From Marasmius tenuissimus (taxonomy: Eukaryota > Basidiomycota > Agaricomycetes > Agaricales > Marasmiaceae): a stretch of 64,000 bases of DNA. The DNA lies in the NCBI GenBank assembly GCA_029532415.1, contig JAQOTA010000060.1:3410001-3474000 (forward strand), in the 5' to 3' direction. The translations under genes and the position numbers were made by a program. Each line of letters begins with the position of its first letter. Within the stretch, counting starts at the first letter, position 1. Of this stretch, positions 54,738 to 64,000 are shown piece after piece. The notes under the pieces are model-generated. The model made no database searches, was not told where the DNA came from, and was given only the letters and a program-made list of their open reading frames with translations.

Positions 54738-56804
54738 CTACCACGGCCGATGAGGCTGGCGACTAGCGTCTAACTGCATCTCTGACTCTGAGGACCGTCG
54801 GCTGAACGACTCGCTGCCATACGAACTCCTCCTGTAGTCGGAGGAATTTTGTAAGTGGGGTGGATAGTGATACTCTTGTCGGGAGTCCTTCGTGAATGGC
54901 TCTCGGGCGAGACTGGCAAGGACGCTGTGCGGAGTGGCAGGGGTCGACGGGGACGGAGGGGAAATAGGTGAAGGGGCACAAGAAGAGTCCGAACGCAAGG
55001 AGACACTACTAAGCTTGCTTCGCACGCTGTCCCGAGACTCGTAGCTGCGGAGTACGTGTTGTGTCGAGCGCATTGAAGGATCTGAAGGGAGCCTGTGGAT
55101 CGAAGGCAACGGCGCAGTAGTAGGGTGGTATTGCGCTGGTGGCCACGACGAGCTGGAGTATCCTGGGGAGTGTCCCCCAGACCTCGATGCAGTGATTGCT
55201 GGCATTCCGAGAAGTTGATGCTGGTCTCCCGGGTGATCAGGACTCTTCAATCTCCTCAACACTGCTGCTGAGTCGTGTGCATCGATTCCCCTCAGATCTT
55301 CCAAAGCAGATATAGGAGGGAGGGCGTAGGAGGAGCCACCCACGTTCGAGGCTGCGGAGGGATCTCTCTCTATGGGTGGTAATACGATCTCAGGACGCGA
55401 ATGGGGACGAGGGGAAAGAGGAGACATCGGGACGTCAGCAATAGAGCCACGATGAGACGACGGAGGCTTCGCCCCCGATAAAGGCGGTGAAGGATTTGTT
55501 AGACTAGGGTAGGGGGTGAATCGGGAGTTTCCACGTTCTCGGGATGTCAAAGGGCCAGAGACGTCGGTACTAGGAGATGAGAGTGTGTGAGGATGCTCAG
55601 AGTAATGCGCGTATTGGGCGGAATAGTGCTGATACGGCGCAGGTGCCCTCTCCTGAGGTCCTGGGCCGGTTACCACAGTCCATCCTTGCTGCGCCTGTGT
55701 AGCTGGCATTGAGCCTGCGGTGGCAGCACCGCCCGTGGCAGCCTGAGTCGCACTTCGTCGTGTTCTACGGCGACCAGGAGCAGAGGCCACTACTTGACCA
55801 TATCCTGGCTGGTCAGGAGCAAGACATGTGGAGGGGAAGGTAGGCCTAAACGATCAACAATAATGAAAGTCAGTTCCAGTTCTCCTATGGCATGCGACAA
55901 CACGGTGGCACGATACTCACCCGAACAAGGGGACGAGGTCGTCTCGGATTGGCCAAGCAACTCTAAAAAATCGAGGCAGAAGTTCATTTCGGCTCAAAAA
56001 CCAAATGGACTCAAAAACATTTCACATACCGTCGTGATAGGCGGAGGGCGACCTAGAGACATGATGGCGTGGGTCAGTACCCGTATGTTATGAAGGAGGG
56101 TTCGCTCAACGCACCTCATAAGGCATCCAGGTACCTTGAATTTTCAGGTAGCCACCTCTGACCCTCCTTATTTGGGCTGCAAGATCGGGCTGCGAGTCTA
56201 TCATTTTCACGATATCCGCTACACGAAAGGACGACCAGGATTAGACGGAGAACTCGCCGAGGCTATAGGAAGAAAGGTGGGGACTCACCCTTTGAATTAC
56301 CCAAGGCTACGTATGAGTGGCGGCAAGTTGAGCGTCAGGAAACGTGTTAAAACTTAGGCGACGGACCTTTCCAAATCCCCGTCCACAAGATGTACCCATC
56401 GTCGATGTCCATCATGATCCATTGGCCGTTCAAGGGATACTCGTATACGGGACTGTAGATCGGGCATCAATACTTGTTCTGCGAAAGATCTTGCAGGACG
56501 AGACGCACATATATCCCCTGGGATCATTGCTCGTGATATATCTTCCTTTCGTGACATGGTGGTTTGAGCTCGCATACGGGCGAAATTTTGGTGTACCCGC
56601 GTTCGAGGTAGCGGGGGGAGAGGCCGCGTCCTGAGCATCTATTGAGTTGAGTGTAGTCGAGAAACGAACGTGTGCGCGCACCTGCAACGACCCGCTTGCC
56701 ATATTCTCCTCTGATATGAAAGTGAAGCTTGGAGTTGTAGTTGTTGGTATTGAAGGGGAAGGGGAAATGCTTCCAGAGTGCGAGGTACTATCGGCGTGGC
56801 GCAT
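54738..56804 (-). CDS. KilA-N/APSES-type DNA-binding transcription factor
   Basis: Seven exons (56804-56509, 56452-56367, 56306-56289, 56218-56115, 56052-56030, 55962-55921, 55845-54738) give 558 aa. After a Ser/Thr-rich start, residues about 70-200 form the KilA-N/APSES domain: VTKGRYITSNDPRGYIPVYE, GQWIMMDIDDGYILWTGIWK, ALGNSKADIVKMIDSQPDL, IRRVRGGYLKIQGTWMPYE and RRVAWPIRDDLVPLFGPTF. APSES proteins (StuA, Phd1, Mbp1 relatives) control development and cell-cycle entry in fungi. The remaining 350 residues are Pro/Ser-rich with a basic cluster (GRRRTRRSA) likely to be a nuclear signal; there are no ankyrin repeats, so it is not the Swi4/Mbp1 type. All seven junctions agree in phase. Confidence 0.9.
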
Positions 56805-58301
56805 TCCACGGATTATTGTTCGAGACGGAGAGACGAAAGAAAGAAACCTATACACGGAGGGAGGGAGTATATATGTATGTGGTGGCGAAGTGGTGAAATG
56901 TAAAGGTTGTGGTATGTAAAATATGTTGTGAATGGCGGCGATTTCGGCTGAACCTGGAATTATCAAGGCCCATACTACTGCTTGCCGCGTAATAATCCGA
57001 AAGCGCAAGTCAAAACACGTCCCAATCCGGGTACTTGGTACGATTTTACCACGCGCAAAAACAGGTTAAGCGAGGTTAAGCGGGATAGCGTTTTCCATAT
57101 CAGGGCAGCGACCTATAGCCTCGGCCCCGGCAAATTAGATTGACCGGAAAAGGAAATGTTAACCCCTCAGCCTCAGATCCAGGATCCTCGAGGAATTCTT
57201 TCCGGGGTTGAGTGATTTCCTGTGTTCATTCCTTGGGTCCTCCGTCACAGTTCCACAATGAACCGCCGCCCCCCTACATACCATGCCTCCCGAACATGAC
57301 GCTGACGTTAGCGAGACCTGACTACAGTTCAGTTCGAGCCTTCAAAGAAAGCCCGTGAATTTGAAGATAAGAGAGTGATGCCAAACCAGTGCCAAACCCT
57401 GAAATTCAACCTGAGTTTTATGCATCATTGCCTGCCGTGACCCGTCTCGCCTATGGTCCTTTCCCTGTCCTGCCCAGGCCAACTCAAAAAAGATCAATCT
57501 CTGGATCTCTCCCCGGGCGACTCGCTTTTTTTGCTCGCGGATGATCAGATATAAACCGTTCCCCATCGGGTCAGTGGGCCCCGTCCAGGGAAAACAAGAC
57601 CGAGAGCGACTGAGAAATGGACGTTGAAATTGGATCGAGCTCTTCAAGGGCCTTGAAACCGGTAAAGCGAGCGGAAAATGATCTGAAGTCGTATGTCACC
57701 TGCCGCCAGAAAAGTGATGTACTTTCCTCCAGTTTTGCCTCGATTTTTGGACGATTGGTCCGGGGTTTAGACCAGAAAAGGGTAAATATCCCTTCCATCA
57801 TGACGCTTTTTTTGTTTCCTGCGTTCCTGGAAGGTTGATTCTCGATCACTATCCTCGAGCGTCACGAGCCTCGGAGCATTTCCTGGGAATATAAACCTCC
57901 AACAAGTAAGGGGGACCGCGATAACAACGGGCGGCCAAACTGAGATAAAAAAATGCGAGGCTCGCAGAACTCGTATTCAAAGTACCGGGACCGAGACGTC
58001 AATTCCAACGATCTGTTCATGTGTTGATAAACCTTGTTGTTTTGTAGCGACAAGTATACAACAGCACGTTATTCATAATTCAGTTTGTAAAGTCGCGTGG
58101 TCCTACGTCGGGAGTGAGGTTGAAAGGTGGAAGAGTATGTACAAATCATGGAGTCTCTATGGGGTAGTCAAGAGAATGTATAACCGATGATGTGTGCGCG
58201 AGAAGAAAGGCTTTCGGGGTGGGGAAAGAGTAAAAATCTATGTAAGTAGCCTCCCGTTTCTGCATCCGGGAACTAGGGATGACAGTCAAACCCTCCGCCT
58301 T
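56805..58301. other. Intergenic, no gene seen
   Basis: About 1.5 kb between two minus-strand genes, presumably the transcription factor promoter and the ornithine decarboxylase 3' region. Repeated GGTTAAGCG occurs near 57063-57082. No supported ORF. Confidence 0.5.
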
Positions 58302-59963
58302 TCAATCACGTTGTCCGCCAGAAACAAAAGCAGCGAGAACGTTTCGTACCTCGGCTGCAGTCGCGCCACCGCCCGTGGTGTAAATCACGTTGCTGACCTC
58401 AAACCCGTTGAACTGGCTGGCAGCGCAGACGGTGTAGGCGCCCATGTTATCAAAACCGAGCCAGTCGCCTACACGAAGGCTGCTGGGTAACTTGGTCGAG
58501 GGGCAAACACAGTCGATGGAGTCGCAAGTGGGACCCCAGATGCTGCAAGTCGACTGTACCTCCGTTGTCGGGACGTGGAAGGAGCCGTCGAGGGAGAGCA
58601 CATAAGGGTGTACAGTCTGATGATCAAACATGATACAATTGAAGGCACCGTATACCCCATCATTGATGTAATCTGCAAACACGATTGAAGTCAGCAGAGC
58701 GTCGAGGAAATACAATCTCGGGATAGCAATCAACTTACACATAACGGATGGTTGATCACCGTCAACTTGTTGGGTGGCTGCCACATTCCCATCTGGCAAT
58801 GGGGCTCGTCTCGCGATGATATTGGCTGCCAAACTGAACGCCTTCGATACGAAGAAACGACCTGGTTCGGCAATGATCTTGATCCCTTGTCGATCAGGGA
58901 AGTATTGATCGATGGCCTCTCGGACAACACCTGCGCTCTGCTCGAACAGGGCATCCTCGAAACCACCACCAATGTCCAGAAGATCGAAGGTATACCCCGC
59001 ATCCTTCCCCATATCAAACACCGCTTTGGCACGTCTGACGGCATCTGAATAGACGGAAGGATCATAACATCCGCTCCCAACATGGAACGAGACCCCAATC
59101 ACATTGAGCCCGAGCTCTTTCGCTTTCGCGAGTAGACCGGGAACGGTATCTAATGGAGCTCCATACTTGAGACCCAGCTGGCACAGACTCTTCGTGTCGT
59201 CTGTGAGAATACGGACCACCAGCTTGGCGTTGGGATGGGCGCGTTTGACCTTGTGAAGTTCATCCGAGTTGTCGAAGGTCATCATATCCACGCCCACTTT
59301 GGCAGAGTTACGAATGAATGAAAGCGCTTTACAGGGGTTCGCGAAGATAACGCGGTCAGGATGGATACCTCCGATCTTGAGGACCTGAGAGATCTCGTTA
59401 TTAGAAGCACAGTCGAAACCTGTACCCAATGCCGCCAGCAATCGGAGAACGTAAGGGTCCGGGTTGCACTTGACAGCTACAAAAATGGAACGGGAATAGT
59501 GAGAAGAGAAGCACCGGTGCCTATATAACAAGGATAGCTTACCATAGTACGGCTTGATCTCGGGGAAACAAGCAACCCATCGTTGGTACTGGTTGTGCAC
59601 CTTGCTGAGATCAGCCACAAAGAAAGCCTTTTCAGCATCGACTTCTCCCTCGTTAGCTAGACGAGAGGCGTCCATGATGCCATTTCGAAGGTGCACCTCC
59701 GTGTGGCCGTAATGAAGAGCCGGCAAAGACGGGAAGATACGTTCCCCAAGCGCGCCGGAAGTAGGGAAAGGGTAAGAAGGCGTTTCTGCGGCGTGATTAT
59801 CCGCAGTTAGACGAAGAGGTGTAGGAGATGAGAGTATCTCCTGAACATAGTGCTGATAGGAAGTCGCAGAAGAAGCGATGGATGAAGCGTGTGTAGGTGG
59901 AGACCGGGAGATGTCAAACTCGACCGGGTTGTGTGTCGTGCGCAAAATCTCTACGGGTGACAT
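58302..59963 (-). CDS. ODC: Ornithine decarboxylase
   Basis: Three exons (59963-59543, 59476-58739, 58672-58302) give 509 aa. This is the PLP-dependent enzyme that makes putrescine from ornithine, the first step of polyamine synthesis, acting as a cytosolic dimer. Diagnostic motifs: PYYAVKCNPDP with the PLP lysine (Lys143), ANPCKALSFIR, FHVGSGC, the phosphate-binding LDIGGGF, AEPGRFFV, YINDGVYGAFN, and WGPTCDSID with the catalytic cysteine (Cys435). The N-terminal 100 residues are Ser/Thr-rich and variable. Both introns are 66 nt, contain no in-frame stop and leave the frame open if retained. The start is the first ATG; the frame stays open for 78 codons upstream without an ATG. Confidence 0.96.
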   Translation of the reverse strand: MSPVEILRTTHNPVEFDISRSPPTHASSIASSATSYQHYVQEILSSPTPLRLTADNHAAETPSYPFPTSGALGERIFPSLPALHYGHTEVHLRNGIMDASRLANEGEVDAEKAFFVADLSKVHNQYQRWVACFPEIKPYYGKLSLLYRHRCFSSHYSRSIFVAVKCNPDPYVLRLLAALGTGFDCASNNEISQVLKIGGIHPDRVIFANPCKALSFIRNSAKVGVDMMTFDNSDELHKVKRAHPNAKLVVRILTDDTKSLCQLGLKYGAPLDTVPGLLAKAKELGLNVIGVSFHVGSGCYDPSVYSDAVRRAKAVFDMGKDAGYTFDLLDIGGGFEDALFEQSAGVVREAIDQYFPDRQGIKIIAEPGRFFVSKAFSLAANIIARRAPLPDGNVAATQQVDGDQPSVMCKLIAIPRLYFLDALLTSIVFADYINDGVYGAFNCIMFDHQTVHPYVLSLDGSFHVPTTEVQSTCSIWGPTCDSIDCVCPSTKLPSSLRVGDWLGFDNMGAYTVCAASQFNGFEVSNVIYTTGGGATAAEVRNVLAAFVSGGQRD

Positions 59964-62900
59964 TTCTTTTTCTTCGGTGATACAAGAGGTCTGAGTATTG
60001 CGGGTATTCGTGTGAGTGTTGTCGATAGAAATGGAACAGTCTATGGGGGGAGAAGGTCTAGAAAATGTTGGTGATTCCAGTTGGTACTGTTTGGATGGTG
60101 AATAGCCAGAAAACGGCAGCGATAGCGATAACGATAGGAACACGTTCGTTGTTGTCTGTAGTGGTGGCGACCCGGATGACCGATTACCGAACCTCAACCG
60201 CCACGGTCTGTGACGATCCGGGCGGGAGCAGGACGGTAATTAGAGGGGGTACTTCAGCAGATGTAGGTTCCTCGCTCCCTGTACAGCGAGGAAAGAGCTT
60301 AAAGGGCGATAATATTCTCGAAGAGAGAGAATGAGGGAAAGAGAAGAGTGTTGCGTGGGTAGATTTGGTTGATTCGCGATTTTTTAAGCGAAAAACTTGT
60401 CAAGGAGGTTCACCTGCACAAAGCATTGGGTAAAACGAGTCAACAACCGTGTTTTGTCAAGTAAAAGGCTATCATGCACCTCTAACGGATGACCACCTGA
60501 AAGAAATACAGATAAAGCATCAGTTTTTCAATCACAAAGGGGAATTTTTTTCGCAAAGACATACTCGAGGGTCAACAGACGAAGGTCGCTGTTTCTTGCT
60601 TGATCAGAAATGGTGGAACAGAGGGTCTCTGCAGCCAGACGTCCGACTACAGAGAGCGAGAAGTGATTTTGCTGGGCAAAATTCGAAGTTGTGGTCAAGA
60701 AGGAAGGTACACGTCGGAACTTCGTCGAAAAATTATCGATGATGATTTTTTTCGGCACCTGCCGGAACGGTTGCAGTGCACGCAGCACGCTGCTGTGAGC
60801 ACGCGGCTCATGGCGATGGGCTCCTGCTCAGCCTCACACCAAGGGAGTACCAATGACTTGGTTTGCACCCTCAAAGCCAATGTTCTTCTGCTTTGTTCTT
60901 CTGTATCAAGTGGATGATACGGTATGCGAGGATGTTCTGCTCAAAGTTCGAGCGTTCACAGCGGAAACGGCCTCCAGTCTGGACTCTAGGGTGGCGACAT
61001 CTGGTTGTTTGCTGATCGAGGGTCACTGGCCAGTCTAGTAACTTCATCAGCTTCCCTTCATTTGCAAGCTGACTCATTGTCATGATCCCCATACCTTCGA
61101 GATACCAGGGACTTTGATGAGAAATGGACTGGTTCCAACATTGACAATGATTTGAGTAGGTCTGGATATTACTTTCGAATAGAGGTGGTTCATTACCGAA
61201 CAAGCCAGAGATGTCAGAAGGTGAAGTGTTCGAGCTGTAAGCATACCAAACTTTGCCCCTGACATTGTCATTAACACTGAATAGTATAAGGCTACTGCGC
61301 TGGCGGGAAATCTATGGGGAGTCAAGCTTATTTCTCGGACGATGCTAGTCCAAACATATCGACAAAGCATCAGACTCGTGGACGAGGGAAGAAAGGATCT
61401 GACTTTCTTCATGTATCACTTCTTCACAGGATGGCCCATTTGAATCATAAAATCCCCGAGGACACGGAGTAATGTAAACTTCGAGTTCATTAAAGGAAGC
61501 TAAGGTGGCCATTGTAGACGACACATTGGGGATAACTTAACGTTTTTTTTGACCGCTACCCCTAGTTCTCGAAAGGAAATGTCCCCTCTATCTCTTTTTT
61601 GTTCTTTCCGTTGAACGGGACAAGGGTAAGTCGAAGCTGTCTTTAATTTCGACCGACGTCTGGAACCTGGCAGCGATAATGAGCTTGTACCGCCTGGAGG
61701 CTTTCACGTTCATTCAACGCGACGGCGGTCCAGTCTCTTCGATCTTCCCGCGATCGCTGGTGGGACAGAAAGTGCTTGATTTGACAAGGCACGTCGTCTC
61801 GTGGGGTTCGTCCTAATACTCGTGAAATTGAAGCCACCATACAATCGAAGCACACTTGACCTCTTTTGGTGAATGTGTTGTTCGAAGCTCCAGCCTGGGT
61901 ATGGGTGTCAAGGCTATCAAGGTTATCGAGCACGAGGTGCTTTTCAGACTCGGGACACTATACATACATATGTATGTCGTACAGTATGTCATGTCTCCCA
62001 TTCTCTTGCTCCGAGTCCGCGTTCGACCAGTCATACTTAGAACTCAAGTGAGCCAGGCGCTACGAGGACCCGCAGTACTTATGACGTTCTTCTTTTGTTT
62101 CTTTGAGGTTTCCTTATATGGCCCCCGAGGCTCGAACGTCCTCGACTTCACAAATGCTGTGTGTATTCATTATCGGAACATGTGTAAGGCAAGGCGTCCA
62201 TGACCACAACATTTTGAAAGGCCCAAGACACGACGAAACCGTTTATCCTTCCGAAATGTCAAGGGAATAGGCTAAGCTTCAAGCATCCAAGCCAGTTTTC
62301 TTGCCATCGTGTCAAAAGTCAGAGCGGTAGTCTCGCCACTTCCGTGCCGAAGAATTCAAACCTGATCTACTGTATATGGCCCACAAGTTCACACACCAAC
62401 CACGAGACGTTTTGGGGGGGACCAACCATGCGCCGGAAACATCGCACCATCCCAACTGAACAACAACGACATTCGTACACGCAACAGCAATTCTCGGAAA
62501 TGATTGGGCCGATCGAGGATGACATTTCGATTCATTCCTGGTAAGTTTACGACATCCATTTATCCCGAAGCCTTGAGTTGTGCAATTCAATACGAGGAAA
62601 AGCCCCGATTTCAATACATATCGTAGTCCATGATGACTTTAGGACTCAATGAGGAAACGTGAAGCTGGTCCCTCGATTTTGACAAGCGCTATTCTTTGTC
62701 GGGTTCCCAGGCGGTGGCGTTGGTCCCTTCAAGTCCCAAATTGCTACCGAGGGAGAGCTGCGGAGGTAGATGAAGGGGTCCGGAGGGCGTTCTGGGGGTC
62801 CCAAGGGGAATCTACATATTACATAGGATCCACCCCGTCCAGGCTTGAAATGAATCAGTCGTCGGACGCCTAGATGCTTGGCCGTCATTGGGCAAGATAT

Positions 62901-64000
62901 GCATGAGCTATTTACATTGGAGCAGATCTCAAAGTCGCGGCTGATTTCACAACGACACACTTTTTGGTGTCCCTGACTCTCTTCTCCGTAGATCGTGATT
63001 GTGACGTTTATGGTATTGCCCGGAGGGTCGCAAGGCTACAATGTGAATAGTCATGTACGCGTTTTCGTCCTAGGCGTTCACCTGAGATTCGGAGTAAAGC
63101 ATCCAGGCCTTCTGTGATGCGATGGCATGATGGACTCTGAACGCTTTGGTAATCCCCTAGTCGGCCGTCGAATCCGAGCAACGCGTACTGATATGCTATA
63201 GCTCGCATTTGCTGCCTTTTGGAGGTCATAGAAAACGACGTTTTTGCCGCTTCAGCCTTCTGCAGGTTTTCCTTGCCCGGGTCGATCGCCTGTCAGTGTT
63301 AGAAGAGAACTCTATGATTCGTGCATGGCTACAAGCTCACGATTGTACTTACCGCTGAATTGGATGTAACCAACAGCGCGGGTCAATGAGTTGATTCTCC
63401 ACAATTCTCCACGCCGAGCTGTAGAAGCTACTTAGGCTCTCAGTTCATGCTTGCTCATGCCCCGTCACCTCTCGTCACCTGTCCTTCCATTCCAAGACCT
63501 CGAGAGTTGTCAGTAAATCTGCGACGAGTTCTATCACAAAGCGGATCTGATTCTGGCATACCGCATAATCCGTACCCTCTACAGCCCAGACCGGAGTGTA
63601 CCGGCGTGTTAACTGAAGTGGGCGGCTCAATGGGCCCCATTGGGCTTCGAACACTCAACTTCCTTTCCTGTTTGTAATGAAAATGCTGAGTTCCCTGGTT
63701 CCCGAACGCGAAGGGACTGAAGATGATCTTCGGCTATTAGACTGAAATCCGCCCAACTCGTCCCGAGATGATATAACTATGGAACTCGATGGCCCTGAGA
63801 CAAGCCATCTGCGTACTTGTGTTGAGAATAGGTTTGACATCGCGGGAAAATAGAGATTTTCCCCCGGGGTGAAAGTGATTGGGAACCGGGAACAGCCGGA
63901 CGTCTTTGCAAAAGGAGTTCCTAGGAGCTCGCCTTGCCCTCATCTCTAGCTTCCCACGAGAGTCGTGCTCCCCAGGATCATTTCGTGGTGCCAGTTGACA
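59964..64000. other. Right end: decarboxylase leader, then 3.7 kb with no gene seen
   Basis: The first 350 nt are the promoter and leader of ornithine decarboxylase. From about 60330 to the window end I found ORFs of 60-115 codons on both strands (for example 61080-61412 minus, 61856-62203 plus) but no domain, signal peptide or coherent splice pattern, and no repeats that would mark a transposon. The downstream gene may lie beyond the window. Confidence 0.4.

Noticed and set aside
56640..56690. GT...AG pair in the first exon of the APSES factor that looks like a 43-nt intron
   Set aside because: Removing it would shift the frame out of the DNA-binding domain, whereas the unspliced frame is open and continuous.
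61080..61412. 110-codon minus-strand ORF with hydrophobic patches
   Set aside because: Briefly resembled a fungal seven-helix family, but no conserved motif could be aligned and no flanking exons continue it.

Overview
This looks like nuclear DNA of a filamentous basidiomycete, most likely an Agaricomycete. Genes are compact and split by many 41-76 nt GT-AG introns with CTAAC/CTGAC-like branch sites. Two F-box/LRR-type genes and a DUF6533-type membrane protein are present, families typical of mushroom-forming fungi. There is no ribosomal RNA, CRISPR array, intact transposon or confident tRNA. I rebuilt 21 intact-looking protein-coding genes and one degenerate duplicate by joining exons by eye. 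Nearly every model closes in frame, which supports the splice sites, but no transcript data were available.

Layout. 0-1.5 kb: a degenerate protein-kinase-like fragment (-) and a Ser/Pro-rich protein (+). 1.7-8.5 kb (-): an MFS transporter and an alpha-arrestin with a very long disordered tail. 9-14 kb (-): two tandem 2-oxoglutarate/Fe(II) oxygenases, the second frame-broken, then a secreted GDSL esterase. 14.9-18 kb: a membrane-anchored orphan (+) meeting an F-box protein (-). 19-23.7 kb (-): a siderophore-type MFS transporter and an Old Yellow Enzyme. 26-32.5 kb: a DUF6533 protein (-), a second copy of the first MFS type (-) and a second copy of the F-box type (+). 32.8-38 kb (-): a cytochrome P450 and an alpha/beta hydrolase. 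39.5-48 kb: a coiled-coil protein (-), a glutathione S-transferase (+), a SAMHD1/dGTPase-like HD phosphohydrolase (+) and a secreted berberine-bridge-type FAD oxidase (+). 50-60 kb: an SPX-domain phosphate transporter (+), a KilA-N/APSES transcription factor (-) and ornithine decarboxylase (-). 60-64 kb: no gene recognised.

How the genes relate. Ordinary housekeeping and signalling genes (ornithine decarboxylase, phosphate transport, HD phosphohydrolase, arrestin, APSES factor) are mixed with accessory oxidative and export functions (P450, 2OG oxygenases, OYE, FAD oxidase, GST, hydrolase, three MFS). No polyketide synthase, NRPS, terpene synthase or prenyltransferase backbone is visible, so this is not a demonstrable biosynthetic cluster. 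Two paralogous pairs (MFS and F-box) lie within 30 kb, and the 2OG pair is tandem, so local duplication has shaped the region. The most unusual features are a 3-nt micro-exon in the P450, GC-AG introns in two genes, the frame-broken 2OG copy, and ornithine decarboxylase introns that are open and in frame.
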